From CBDHDN01 sp965261585 (GTDB taxonomy: Bacteria > Pseudomonadota > Alphaproteobacteria > UBA6615): a stretch of DNA of 64,000 nucleotides. The notes under the pieces were generated by a model. That model searched no databases. It was not told the DNA's origin and saw only the letters and a list, made by a program, of their open reading frames with translations. Position numbers and translations under genes: made by a program. Shown here in pieces: positions 27,419 to 36,861 of this stretch (the first letter of the stretch is position 1; every line of letters begins with the position of its first letter). The stretch spans positions 62,001-126,000 of the forward strand of contig CBDHDN010000029.1 of assembly GCA_965261585.1 (NCBI GenBank). The letters run 5' to 3'.

Positions 27419-28768
27419 CTAGTCGCGCACCGCCGCCATCACCTCCGCCAACTCCACCGCGAAGGTGGCCGCGCGCTCGTCGGCCGGCAGCTCGGCGCTG
27501 CTTAGCACCAACTCGGCGATACGCTGGCCCAGGGTGCGCATCAGCGCCCGGTCGTCGCCATTGCCCTTGGGCAGGGTGACGACGGTGTCCTGGGTATAGG
27601 TCGGCACCACCCCGGCACCGTTGCGCGGTAGCGAGACATACGGCGCGCCGTCGCGCACCGCGTGGATATTGGCGCGGATCAGGTTGCGCAGCATGGCGAC
27701 GCCGCGGTCGCCGCGGTTGAAGTTCTCCAGCGCGTGCACGGCGATCGGCCGCTGGCTGACGATGGCCTCAAAGTCGCCGGGCACCCGTTGGCGCTCCTCA
27801 TAGGGGCGCTCGTCCTCGGTCTGGCCGATGAAGTCGATCTTGCCGAGCCCGACCTGGCTCTTGTCGCCCTGGTGGCCGGGATCGACCCGGTCGTTGAAGT
27901 AGCGCCAGCCGATCATCTGGGTCTTGCGGTCGTCGATCGGCCGCATCCAGCGCGTCAACGACGTGCGCAGGAACGCCGCGTCCTCCTCGGCCGTCAGCCA
28001 CAGGGCGCCGGTCTGGTTCATGTTCGGCAGCATGACGTCGGTCGTGCGCACCCACACATGGTCGCCCCAGCGGCGGACATTGACGTTGATCATGCCGAGC
28101 GGCGTCGCGACGTATTCGAGCTCCGGCAGCTCGCCCCAGGATTCGGCGAACTGGGCGCCGCTGACGCGGGTGTGCAGAAAACAGCTGTGCGTCGGGTCCT
28201 GGGTGTTGTCCAGCACCTGCAGCCAGTTGCACGGGAAGTAGAGCGAGAACGGCACGATCTCGGTGTCGGGCTGTGCGTAGGAATCGAGCATCGCGAAGGC
28301 CGGCACGTCCTCGGGCGGGCCCATATAGGCGAAGATGACGCCGTTCAGCAAGTGCGTCGGATAGGCGCCGTGACACAGGCGCTCGGCCACGCGGCTGTCG
28401 GGGTCGTTGCGTGTGTCGAGGATCGTGCCGTCGACCCCATAGTGCCAGCCGTGATAGCAGCATTGGATCCCCTCATCGGTCGTCAGGCCGTATTCCAGGG
28501 ACGCGCCGCGGTGGCTGCAATGCCGGGCCAGCAGGCCGACGGCGCCCTTGCGGGTGCGGAACAGCACCAAATCCTCACCCAGCATGCGCACGTTGAGCGG
28601 CAACTCGGTGAGCTCCGACGCCAGCGCCACGGGCTGCCAGGTGCGGCGCAGATATTCGCCGGCCGGCGTGCCCGGCCCGACATGGGTCAGCTCGGCGTCT
28701 TCGGCGACACCGTGGGCGCGGTAGTAGCCGCCGAACGGCTGGCGCACGCTGCGCTGGACCTTCCTCAT
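27419..28768 (-). CDS. Rieske non-heme iron oxygenase, alpha subunit
   Basis: A 449-residue ring-hydroxylating-type oxygenase. The Rieske [2Fe-2S] site is C-S-H-R-G plus C-Y-H-G-W-H (residues about 85-107). The catalytic mononuclear iron motif is D-N-T-Q-D-P-T-H-S-C-F-L-H, with the Asp bridge and two His. ATG 28768 follows GGGAGGCAGGGA. The substrate is unknown; reductase and ferredoxin genes are not nearby. An insertion sequence begins 35 bases upstream of the start and may have replaced its promoter. Confidence 0.85.
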   Translation of the reverse strand: MRKVQRSVRQPFGGYYRAHGVAEDAELTHVGPGTPAGEYLRRTWQPVALASELTELPLNVRMLGEDLVLFRTRKGAVGLLARHCSHRGASLEYGLTTDEGIQCCYHGWHYGVDGTILDTRNDPDSRVAERLCHGAYPTHLLNGVIFAYMGPPEDVPAFAMLDSYAQPDTEIVPFSLYFPCNWLQVLDNTQDPTHSCFLHTRVSGAQFAESWGELPELEYVATPLGMINVNVRRWGDHVWVRTTDVMLPNMNQTGALWLTAEEDAAFLRTSLTRWMRPIDDRKTQMIGWRYFNDRVDPGHQGDKSQVGLGKIDFIGQTEDERPYEERQRVPGDFEAIVSQRPIAVHALENFNRGDRGVAMLRNLIRANIHAVRDGAPYVSLPRNGAGVVPTYTQDTVVTLPKGNGDDRALMRTLGQRIAELVLSSAELPADERAATFAVELAEVMAAVRD

Positions 28769-28803
28769 TCCCTGCCTCCCTGTCGGCGCCCGGTTGCTAG
28801 TAT

Positions 28804-30468
28804 AGTGCCCATCCGGAAACGCTAAAACACTGAAATAACTGAGTGAATCGTCTATTTTCGGAGCCAGGCTCCGTCGGTTTCGGCTATGCTGTTGGGAACA
28901 AGCCACTGTACCCAAAGGCAAACACCAAACCACCGGAGGTGACCATGCGCGAAGAGCGCACCGTCCAGGGCAGTATATTCGATCTGTTTTCGCCGCACGA
29001 GATCGGTCGTGAACTCGCGGCGATGTCTGCCTGGCTCGACGGCGAGGCCGCGGTGGTGCGCCTGGTCGCCGCAGACCTCGGCATCGGTCGGGTCAGGCAG
29101 ACCGGGCGCCACGGGCTGAGCGCCGATGCGGCGTTGCGCTGCGCGCTGCTCAAGCAGTACTTCCAGCTGAGCTACGAGGAGCTGGCCTTTCTGCTGTCGG
29201 ATTCGGCATCGCTGCGCGCGTTCGCTCGACTGCCGTTCGGCTAGTCGCCGAAGAAGTCGGCGCTGCACAGCGCCATCGGCGCCATCGCCGCCGCCACCTT
29301 CGAGTGCCTCAACCGGATGCTGCTGGCGCGCGCCGCGACGGCCAAGCTGGAGAGCGGCGCCAAGGTCCGGTTCGACAGCACGGTCGCCGAGACCGCCATC
29401 CATGCGCCCACCGACTCCAGCCTGTTGTGGGATGCCGTGCGGGTCATGGTGCGGCTGTTGCGTCAAGCCGACGTCGTGCTACCCGCCTTGCCCTGGCGCG
29501 ACCACACGCGCCTGGCCAAGAAGCGCGCCCGCGCCATCGAGTACAGTCGTGGCAACAACCGGCAGCGGCTGTACCGCGAGCTGCTCGCCAAGACCCGAGC
29601 GACGCTCGCCTATCTGCACGACGCCATGGCGCGGCTGGCCGACGATCCCGCGCCGGTGGCCGCGGCCTGGCGCGCCGAGGCCGAACACTTCGTGCCGCTG
29701 ATCGAACGCATCATCGACCAGACCGAGCGCCGTGTCTTGCATGGCGAGAAGGTGCCGGCCGCCGACAAGCTCGTCAGTCTGTTCGAGCCCCATAGCGACA
29801 TCATCGTCAAGAGCCGCCGCCAGGTCTCCTACGGCCACAAGCTCAACCTGGCCAGCGGCGCCAGCGGTCTCATCCTCGACATCGTCGTCGAGCAGGGCAA
29901 CCCGGCCGATGCTGAGCGCTTCGTACCCATGGTCGACCGCCAGATCGCGATCTACGGCCGGCCGCCCAGGCAACTCGCCGCCGACGGCGGCTGCGCCAGC
30001 ACCGGCAACCTCGCCGCCGCCAAGAACAAGGGCGTCGAGGACGTCGCCTTCCACAAGAAATGCGGCCTTGCCATCACCGACATGGTCAAGAGCCGCTGGG
30101 TCTACCGCCGACTGCGCAACTTCCGCGCCGGCATCGAGGCCGCCATCTCATGCCTCAAGCGCGCCTACGGTCTGGGCCGCTGCACCTGGAAGGGGCTCGA
30201 ACACTTCAAGTCCTACGTCTGGGCCGCCGTCGTCGCCCACAACCTCGCCGTGCTGGCCCGCCGCAAACCGGCATAGCCGCCAACCCGACACGTCCGATCC
30301 ACCAGCACCGACGGCCGCCGATCCCGCCGGCCTGCCTCGATCACGCGCCGCTCGTCACCGGCACCCCGTCACTGGACTCTGGAACGCATCTACAGCCCCC
30401 GTACCCACAAAACACGTGGCTCAAACGCGCAGCCTTACACTAAATCTAGTCGTTTATGGATGGGCACT
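28804..30468 (+). mobile_element. DUF772-type insertion sequence, copy 1
   Basis: A 1665-bp element with ends AGTGCCCATCC and GGATGGGCACT. Its length equals copy 2 once the IS256 insertion is removed. The right junction is AGCT (30469-30472), shared with copy 2; the left flank is GTAT, so copy 1 has no matching duplication. It may have formed by tandem insertion or recombination. Confidence 0.85.
28945..30276 (+). pseudogene. DDE transposase (IS1182/ISNCY-like), copy 1, interrupted by an amber codon
   Basis: Starts at ATG 28945 behind GGAGGTGACC and would be 443 residues, but codon 100 is TAG (29242-29244), where copy 2 has TGG. The N-terminal part (L-S-A-D-A-A-L-R-C-A-L-L-K-Q-Y and Y-E-E-L-A-F-L-L-S-D-S) is the DUF772 transposase domain; the DDE core follows. 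Three other substitutions relative to copy 2 are visible, including Cys for Phe near G-G-C-A-S-T-G. Copy 1 is therefore a decayed duplicate unless the stop is suppressed. I cannot fix the family name from sequence alone. Confidence 0.85.
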
Positions 30469-30560
30469 AGCTAGTGCCCATCCGGAAACGCTAAAACACT
30501 GAAATAACTGAGTGAATCGTCTATTTTCGGAGCCAGGCTCCGTCGGTTTCGGCTATGCTG

Positions 30561-31948
30561 TGAGCTATTGTCAAAAGTTGTGTATGGGTTTGTCATGCGG
30601 CGGCGCGATCCTGGCGTTCTCCATTCACGAATTTGACGCCTCGAATGATCTCGGCGAACTGATCTGATCCATTGAGCCTCCGCCATTTCTTGCTGGCCCC
30701 CTGGCAAAGCTTGAAGACCATGGCCATCGCCGTCTTGCGTGACAGGCAACCCTTGGTCCGATAGGTGCGAAGGCGAACCGTGGCGAAGGTGCTCTCGATG
30801 GGGTTCGTCGTCCGCACATGCTTCCAATGCTCGGCGGGGAAGTCGTAGAAGCTCAGCAAGGCGTCCCGGTCCTTGGCTAGGCAGGCCGTGGCCTTTTCGT
30901 ACTTCGGTCCGTAGGCTTCCAGGAAGAAGTCGAAGGCGGTCTCCGCGTCCTTCCTGGTTTCGGCCATCCAGATATCCTGCAAGTGACCCTTGGCCTTGTT
31001 CTGCCGACCCTTGGGTAGCTTGTTCAAGATATTGCCCGTCTTATGCACCCAGCAGCGCTGCTCGCGGGCGGCCCCGTAGACTTGGCGGAGCGCCTTCCAG
31101 AAGCCGAGCGCGCCATCGCCGGTCACCAGTTCCGGGCCGATGCCGAGACCACGCCGCTTGAGATCGAGCAGCACCTCGCGCCAGGATTGTTCGCTCTCGC
31201 GGTAGCCGTCGGTGATGGCGATCAACTCCTTGGTTCCGTGATCCGTGGCGCCGATGATAACCAGGATGCATTGCTTCTCCTCTTCCAGGCGGGCGCCAAA
31301 ATAGATGCCGTCGACCCAGAAGTAGACGTAGCGCTTGGCCGATAAATCACGCCGTTGCCAGCGCTCCATCTCGTCTTGCCAAACTTCCTTCAGTCGCCCG
31401 ATCGTGGAGGCCGACAGACCCGGGGCCTGTGCCCCCAGCAACGCCGCCAACGCTTCCGAGAAATCGCCGCTGGAGATGCCCCTCAAGTATAGCCACGGCA
31501 GCAAATCCTCCAGGCTCTTGGTGCGGCGCAGATAGCGCGGCAGGATCGCCGACGTGAACCGGATGGCGCCGGCACCCTCGCCGGCTCTCCGATCCCGGAC
31601 ACGCGGCTGACGCACGTCCACCGGGCCGATCCCGGTCTGTATCAGCCGTTCCGGCAAGTGGCCATTGCGTACAATCCGGCGACGGCCCCGGTCATCAACC
31701 AGCGTCGCATGACCTTCCAGAAACTCGGCAACTTCAGCTTCCACGGCTTGAGCCAGCAACTCACGCGCCCCAGCTCGTAGGACTTCCGTCAACGGGTCAT
31801 CCTGAAAATTCGATGGGTTCCGAAAGGCAACAACGGTATTCTCTTCCATGGCGTATCCTTCCTTGGCTTAGGTCAAGTGGTGACTGCAACAATCACCAGG
31901 ATACGCCGCCCTCTTTCCAACGCCGTACACAAGATTCAGCTATACCTC
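30561..31948 (-). mobile_element. IS256-family element, 8-bp target duplication
   Basis: A 1388-bp element nested in the second DUF772-type copy, in its 5' non-coding region. Flanking direct repeats CTATGCTG lie at 30553-30560 and 31949-31956, the 8-bp duplication expected for IS256. The ends are imperfect inverted repeats sharing GAG...TTGTGTA. Confidence 0.9.
30593..31849 (-). CDS. IS256-family mutator-type transposase
   Basis: A 418-residue transposase. It contains R-N-G-H-L-P-E-R-L-I-Q-T-G-I-G, the DDE core with Y-F-W-V-D-G-I-Y (first Asp), V-T-G-D-G-A-L-G-F-W (second Asp), the family C/H motif C-W-V-H-K-T-G-N-I-L, and T-T-N-P-I-E-S-T-F-A-T-V-R (catalytic Glu). All expected blocks are present and the frame is intact. 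Confidence 0.95.
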   Translation of the reverse strand: MEENTVVAFRNPSNFQDDPLTEVLRAGARELLAQAVEAEVAEFLEGHATLVDDRGRRRIVRNGHLPERLIQTGIGPVDVRQPRVRDRRAGEGAGAIRFTSAILPRYLRRTKSLEDLLPWLYLRGISSGDFSEALAALLGAQAPGLSASTIGRLKEVWQDEMERWQRRDLSAKRYVYFWVDGIYFGARLEEEKQCILVIIGATDHGTKELIAITDGYRESEQSWREVLLDLKRRGLGIGPELVTGDGALGFWKALRQVYGAAREQRCWVHKTGNILNKLPKGRQNKAKGHLQDIWMAETRKDAETAFDFFLEAYGPKYEKATACLAKDRDALLSFYDFPAEHWKHVRTTNPIESTFATVRLRTYRTKGCLSRKTAMAMVFKLCQGASKKWRRLNGSDQFAEIIRGVKFVNGERQDRAAA

Positions 31949-32009
31949 CTATGCTGTTGGGAACAAGCCACTGTACCCAAAGGCAAACACCAAACCGCCG
32001 GAAGTGACC

Positions 32010-33341
32010 ATGCGCGAAGAGCGCACCGTCCAGGGCAGTATATTCGATCTGTTTTCGCCGCACGAGATCGGTCGTGAACTCGCGGCGATGTCTGCCTGGC
32101 TCGACGGCGAGGCCGCGGTGGTGCGCCTGGTCGCCGCAGACCTCGGCATCGGTCGGGTCAGGCAGACCGGGCGCCACGGGCTGAGCGCCGATGCGGCGTT
32201 GCGCTGCGCGCTGCTCAAGCAGTACTTCCAGCTGAGCTACGAGGAGCTGGCCTTTCTGCTGTCGGATTCGGCATCGCTGCGCGCGTTCGCTCGACTGCCG
32301 TTCGGCTGGTCGCCGAAGAAGTCGGCGCTGCACAGCGCCATCGGCGCCATCGCCGCCGCCACCTTCGAGTGCCTCAACCGGATGCTGCTGGCGCGCGCCG
32401 CGACGGCCAAGCTGGAGAGCGGCGCCAAGGTCCGGTTCGACAGCACGGTCGCCGAGACCGCCATCCATGCGCCCACCGACTCCAGCCTGTTGTGGGATGC
32501 CGTGCGGGTCATGGTGCGGCTGTTGCGTCAAGCCGACGTCGTGCTACCCGCCTGGCCCTGGCGCGACCACACGCGCCTGGCCAAGAAGCGCGCCCGCGCC
32601 ATCGAGTACAGTCGTGGCAACAACCGGCAGCGGCTGTACCGCGAGCTGCTCGCCAAGACCCGAGCGACGCTCGCCTATCTGCACGACGCCATGGCGCGGC
32701 TGGCCGACGATCCCGCGCCGGTGGCCACGGCCTGGCGCGCCGAGGCCGAACACTTCGTGCCGCTGATCGAACGCATCATCGACCAGACCGAGCGCCGTGT
32801 CTTGCATGGCGAGAAGGTGCCGGCCGCCGACAAGCTCGTCAGTCTGTTCGAGCCCCATAGCGACATCATCGTCAAGAGCCGCCGCCAGGTCTCCTACGGC
32901 CACAAGCTCAACCTGGCCAGCGGCGCCAGCGGTCTCATCCTCGACATCGTCGTCGAGCAGGGCAACCCGGCCGATGCCGAGCGCTTCGTACCCATGGTCG
33001 ACCGCCAGATCGCGATCTACGGCCGGCCGCCCAGGCAACTCGCCGCCGACGGCGGCTTCGCCAGCACCGGCAACCTCGCCGCCGCCAAGAACAAGGGCGT
33101 CGAGGACGTCGCCTTCCACAAGAAATGCGGCCTTGCCATCACCGACATGGTCAAGAGCCGCTGGGTCTACCGCCGACTGCGCAACTTCCGCGCCGGCATC
33201 GAGGCCGCCATCTCATGCCTCAAGCGCGCCTACGGTCTGGGCCGCTGCACCTGGAAGGGGCTCGAACACTTCAAGTCCTACGTCTGGGCCGCCGTCGTCG
33301 CCCACAACCTCGCCGTGCTGGCCCGCCTCAAACCGGCATAG
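32010..33341 (+). CDS. DDE transposase (IS1182/ISNCY-like), copy 2, intact
   Basis: A 443-residue transposase identical to copy 1 apart from a few substitutions; codon 100 is TGG instead of TAG. It has the N-terminal DUF772 domain (residues about 40-95) and the DDE region: K-V-R-F-D-S-T-V-A-E-T, A-D-G-G-F-A-S-T-G-N and R-N-F-R-A-G-I-E-A-A-I-S. Start ATG 32010 follows GGAAGTGACC, one base weaker than copy 1. The IS256 insertion upstream separates the gene from the element's own left end and possibly its promoter. Confidence 0.88.
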   Translation: MREERTVQGSIFDLFSPHEIGRELAAMSAWLDGEAAVVRLVAADLGIGRVRQTGRHGLSADAALRCALLKQYFQLSYEELAFLLSDSASLRAFARLPFGWSPKKSALHSAIGAIAAATFECLNRMLLARAATAKLESGAKVRFDSTVAETAIHAPTDSSLLWDAVRVMVRLLRQADVVLPAWPWRDHTRLAKKRARAIEYSRGNNRQRLYRELLAKTRATLAYLHDAMARLADDPAPVATAWRAEAEHFVPLIERIIDQTERRVLHGEKVPAADKLVSLFEPHSDIIVKSRRQVSYGHKLNLASGASGLILDIVVEQGNPADAERFVPMVDRQIAIYGRPPRQLAADGGFASTGNLAAAKNKGVEDVAFHKKCGLAITDMVKSRWVYRRLRNFRAGIEAAISCLKRAYGLGRCTWKGLEHFKSYVWAAVVAHNLAVLARLKPA

Positions 33342-33540
33342 CCGCCAACCCGACACGTCCGATCCACCAGCACCGACGGCCGCCGATCCCGCCGGCCTGC
33401 CTCGATCACGCGCCGCTCGTCACCGGCACCCCGTCACTGGACTCTGGAACGCATCTACAGCCCCCGTACCCACAAAACACGTCGCTCAAACGCGCAGCCT
33501 TACACTAAATCTAGTCGTTTATGGATGGGCACTAGCTAAG

Positions 33541-34230
33541 CTAGCGCGCGCCGACGCCGTGCTTGGCCAGGGTCATTTGCGTATCCGCCAGCCAAGTGCC
33601 CTGGCCGCGCGCCGGGTCGCGGACGTTGTAAAGGGGCTGTTCGACGACGCCGGCGGTGGCGCCGCGCTCCAGCAGCCTCCAGGCCAGGTTATGGTCGGCA
33701 GCGCCCGGGCCGATGCTCTCGTCGACGCCGCCGACGGTCCGCAGCTTGCCACGGTCGAATAGCAGGAACGGCGACAGGTAGCCGGCCTTGGCTTCCGCCG
33801 TCGACTGGGCGTCGAGCTCCGCCGCTGTGGGTACGCGGGTCAGCTCGTCGAACCGGGTGACGCCGTCGGCGGCGTAGAACGCCGTGCCGGTGCCGACGAT
33901 GTCGGCGGCCACGGCAAGCGCCTGGGCGACCGCCGTCGGCGCCAACCAGTCGCCGGGCATGAGCAGGCCGACGCGCGGCGCCTGGGATGCGTCGATCTCG
34001 GCATTGATGAGGGCGCCGACCCGATCGGCCGGCTGCGGCATCACCTGCAGGTTGCCGAAGCGGCGGGCGATCGCGCCGAGGACACGCAGATTGGACGACG
34101 GCGCGGCATGCGACACGACGACGATGACCTCGACATCGCCCTGCCCGGCCGCCGACAGCTCCGACTGCTCCAGCCACGCATCGTTCCGATCGAGCAAAGG
34201 AACGACAATGGTTGCCACCGGCTGCGTCAT
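33541..34230 (-). CDS. GT-A type glycosyltransferase-like protein
   Basis: A 229-residue protein resembling family 2 glycosyltransferases: P-V-A-T-I-V-V-P-L-L-D-R at the N-terminus, V-E-V-I-V-V-V-S in place of the usual V-D-D-G, L-L-M-P-G-D-W-L-A-P near the D-x-D position, and G-G-V-D-E-S-I-G-P-G-A-A-D-H-N-L-A-W-R. It is shorter than most and lacks a clear D-x-D, so activity is uncertain. The start is ATG 34230. An IS ends only 8 bases beyond its stop. It may belong to the polysaccharide functions left of the IS block. Confidence 0.6.
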   Translation of the reverse strand: MTQPVATIVVPLLDRNDAWLEQSELSAAGQGDVEVIVVVSHAAPSSNLRVLGAIARRFGNLQVMPQPADRVGALINAEIDASQAPRVGLLMPGDWLAPTAVAQALAVAADIVGTGTAFYAADGVTRFDELTRVPTAAELDAQSTAEAKAGYLSPFLLFDRGKLRTVGGVDESIGPGAADHNLAWRLLERGATAGVVEQPLYNVRDPARGQGTWLADTQMTLAKHGVGAR

Positions 34231-34659
34231 GTCCGGCCTCTTCCATGATCTGGGAGGGGACCCACCGGGGGGCCGCGGGACGTTGGCGTGGCACGGCCGC
34301 GCCACCTGGCAATAGGACGATGACCGGCTTAAGTTACGGTGAATTGGCGCATTTTCGGCTTAGGCCCGCGGCGCCGGCCAACGCCGCCTCTTCGGTCCCG
34401 TCGACGAGCGTGACGATGCAGTTGCGCCAGGACGGGCTTGTTCGTCGTAGTCTTGACGCCTTCTTCAGGCGCGCGCTGCGGCGACGGGTGCGCATCGTCG
34501 CAGCCGCGAAGCGATCCCTGTCATTCCGTCAAGCCTGTGGCATTATGCCCGTGTCCTCTGCGGGTTGAATTGATCAAAAACGGTAACCACCTCATCTCGG
34601 CTGCCGCGTCCGGGGGGTATCTTCGCGTAGCGGCAGACCAATCGAATACGGACCGTGGC
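34231..34659. other. Divergent intergenic region, no supported gene
   Basis: This 429-base stretch separates the GT-like gene from the PhyH gene, which point away from each other, so both promoters should lie here. I see no convincing coding frame; the AT-richer part around 34565-34600 could hold a promoter for PhyH. Confidence 0.45.
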
Positions 34660-34855
34660 ATGACGTTCTTCTCTGCCGAGGATCTCGACGCGTTCGAGCG
34701 CGACGGCTATGCCGTAGTCCGGGGGTTGTTCAACGGCGCAACGCTCGACCAGGTGCTGCACTGGACCGAGGAGGTTCGGAACGCACCGGAGATACCCGGG
34801 CAGCCGCCGATGCTTTATTTTGTAGCGCACCCGGTTCCTTGGACACAAGTTTGTC

Positions 34856-35761
34856 TCACGCGGCGGGCCTGATTGAGATCGCGGCGTGCCACGCCTGGCG
34901 AGCTTGAGCGGGGCTCAGGTAGCCGTTCTTTTCGACGATCCACTGGGCATTGTAGAGTTCGACGAAGTCGCGGACGGCGTCCCGCAGCTCCGCGATGTTG
35001 CGGTAGATGCGACCATGGATGATCTGTTCCTTCAGCGTGCGATTGAACCGCTCGGCGACGCCGTTGGTCTGGGGCTCGGCGACGAAGGCGTAGGACGGCT
35101 GGATGCCCCAGAACTTGATCTGGTTGGTGAAGTGGTCCGACAGATACTGGGAGCCGTGATCCATCCGCAAGGCCAGCCCCCGAGCCGCGCCGGCCGCGGT
35201 CGAGCCATACAGCCCGGCAAGCCCCATGGAGATCGGCTGCAGGGCGGCGAAGCGGTCGCCGCGCTTGCAGACATGCCAGCCGACACACTCGGCGTTCCAA
35301 TGCTCGACGGCGGTGAAGATCCAGCCCCAGCCGTCGTCCACCGTGAACACCCGAACGCCATCGGTGCCCCACATGAGGTTCGGGGCATGAGTGATGATCT
35401 CACCGTCATGGGGATTGCCGCCACGGCGGCGGCAGCGATGGGGCGAGAGCAGATTGTTCTCGCGCATCAGGCGGAGCACCCGCTTGCGGGCAACCCGGAT
35501 GTCGCGACAGACCCGAAGCCGAGCCCAGACCTTGCGGTAGCCCTCGCCCTCCCAGGGCAATGCCTCCAGGTCGGCTTCGATCGCCACCAGCAGCGCCTGG
35601 TCCGAGATCGCGGGCTTCGGTCCCCGACGCTTTGCCGGCGGCTGCTCGGCGTGCTGGCCGGAGGTCATGGCGTAGAACGAGGAGCGGGCCATGCCCCAGG
35701 CGGCGCAGACCCGCCGCAGGCCGTAGGCCAGACCCGTGCCGGGCGAGGTGGCGGCACTCAT
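34856..35761 (-). CDS. IS3-like transposase OrfB (integrase core)
   Basis: A 301-residue rve/DDE integrase-core protein. The N-terminal H-T-H-like region (K-R-R-G-P-K-P-A-I-S-D and G-Y-R-K-V-W-A-R-L-R) precedes the catalytic core: W-G-T-D-G (first Asp), R-M-D-H-G-S-Q-Y (second Asp) and N-G-V-A-E-R-F-N-R-T-L-K-E-Q (Glu). It overlaps OrfA by 4 bases (ATGA), consistent with coupled translation or a programmed frameshift as in IS3 elements. Confidence 0.88.
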   Translation of the reverse strand: MSAATSPGTGLAYGLRRVCAAWGMARSSFYAMTSGQHAEQPPAKRRGPKPAISDQALLVAIEADLEALPWEGEGYRKVWARLRVCRDIRVARKRVLRLMRENNLLSPHRCRRRGGNPHDGEIITHAPNLMWGTDGVRVFTVDDGWGWIFTAVEHWNAECVGWHVCKRGDRFAALQPISMGLAGLYGSTAAGAARGLALRMDHGSQYLSDHFTNQIKFWGIQPSYAFVAEPQTNGVAERFNRTLKEQIIHGRIYRNIAELRDAVRDFVELYNAQWIVEKNGYLSPAQARQAWHAAISIRPAA

Positions 35762-36168
35762 CGCCGCGACCTCCGCCGCCCCAAAGGGCCGAAGGTCTCC
35801 GTCTTGGCCTCCAGCAGTTCCACCTGCATGGTCAACTCTCCGATCCGCTTCATGGCGCTATCCAGTTCCGCCTGCACCGGATCGCCCTTGCGTTGCTTGA
35901 GCGAGGCGTCGATCCCGCCGATCGCTTTCTCACGCCACTGCTCGAGCCGGAAGATCTCTACGCCCAACTGGCGCGACAGAAGTTGCACCGGCTCGTCACG
36001 CAAAAGCCGCAGAACGACCTCACGCTTGCGCGCCACCGTCCATCGCTGGCCAAGTCCCAGCGGGCCTGCCGGCAAAGCCTGGCCTGGGGAAAACGTGGAC
36101 GAGCCAAGCTCGCCCGCATTTACCACAGGCCCATCAACAGCAACTTTCTTCTCAAAATTATCGGTCAT
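35758..36168 (-). CDS. IS3-like transposase OrfA
   Basis: A 136-residue OrfA. I start at ATG 36168 (M-T-D-N-F-E-K-K) because an AAGGAGG lies 8 bases upstream; the longer frame starts before that site. R-W-T-V-A-R-K-R-E-V-V-L-R-L-L-R and L-S-R-Q-L-G-V-E-I-F-R-L-E-Q-W-R form a helix-turn-helix. A leucine-rich coiled coil (M-K-R-I-G-E-L-T-M-Q-V-E-L-L-E) follows, as in OrfA proteins that pair with OrfB. Confidence 0.82.
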   Translation of the reverse strand: MTDNFEKKVAVDGPVVNAGELGSSTFSPGQALPAGPLGLGQRWTVARKREVVLRLLRDEPVQLLSRQLGVEIFRLEQWREKAIGGIDASLKQRKGDPVQAELDSAMKRIGELTMQVELLEAKTETFGPLGRRRSRR

Positions 36169-36861
36169 GTTCCGGTCCTCCTTGGACACTTCGATTAAGC
36201 CAATTCTGTGTCCAAGGAAATCGGGTTCGACTTACCGATGCTTTATTTCGAAGACTCGGTCGACGAGCCGAAGCGCCGCATCCTGTCGCGCGCCGAGAAT
36301 CTGAGCGAGCACAACCCGGGCTTCGAGCGGCTGTTCACCGAGGGCGAACTGCCGGCGCGCGTCGGCGAGCTGTTGGGCGAACCGGCGGTGCTGTTCAAGG
36401 ACAAGATGAATTTCAAGCTGCCCGGCGCCAAGGGCTTTGCGCCGCACCAGGACGTGCAGGCCGGCTGGAGCAGCTATGCCGACTACTACATGACGGCTCT
36501 GGTCACGATCGATCCGGCGACGACAGACAATGGCTGCCTCGAGATCGTCGCCGGCGAGCATCGCCGCGGGATGATCGGCGACATCTGGCAGCCGCTGACG
36601 GACGAGCACATGACGGACATGACATTCGTGCCGTTCCTAGCCGCGCCCTGCGACGTCATGTTCTTCGACTCGCTGGTGCCGCATCGGTCGGGGCCGAACA
36701 CGACGCCGCTGGCACGCCGCGCCCTTTACATCACCTACAACCGCGTCTCGGCAGGCGATCAGCGCGGGCGCTACTACCGCGACAAGCGCCAGAGCTATCC
36801 GCCCGACTGCGAGCGCGACACCGCCAAGCAGTACGTCGTCCGCGTCTAGCGCATTTCCAGT

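Larger units (their letters stand above)
30473..33533 (+). mobile_element. DUF772-type insertion sequence, copy 2, interrupted by IS256
   Basis: Same ends as copy 1. It is flanked by direct AGCT at 30469-30472 and 33534-33537, a 4-bp target duplication. The copy contains an IS256-family element 88 bases from its left end, upstream of its transposase gene. Without that insert and its duplication the length is again 1665 bp. Confidence 0.88.
34821..36234 (-). mobile_element. IS3-like element with 14-bp target duplication
   Basis: A 1414-bp element. The left end is TGTAGCGCACCCGG and the right end, reversed, TAAGTCGAACCCGA. Both inner ends share CCTTGGACACA. The flanking direct repeat CCGATGCTTTATTT lies at 34807-34820 and 36235-36248. 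Two transposase frames overlap on the minus strand as in IS3. A 14-bp duplication is longer than the 3-5 bp usual for IS3, so the family or mechanism deserves checking. Confidence 0.85.
34660..36849 (+). pseudogene. Phytanoyl-CoA dioxygenase family protein, split by an IS3-like element
   Basis: The 5' part (34660-34820, start ATG 34660, M-T-F-F-S-A-E-D-L) and the 3' part (36249-36849) are separated by an insertion. Removing the insertion and one 14-bp repeat joins them into exactly 254 codons. The restored protein has the iron- and 2-oxoglutarate-binding residues of the PhyH family: H-Q-D (H-x-D) in A-P-H-Q-D-V-Q-A, the distal His in L-V-P-H-R-S-G-P-N and the Arg in R-R-A-L-Y-I-T-Y. Such enzymes hydroxylate diverse substrates. 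The insertion after residue 53 must abolish function. Confidence 0.88.
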
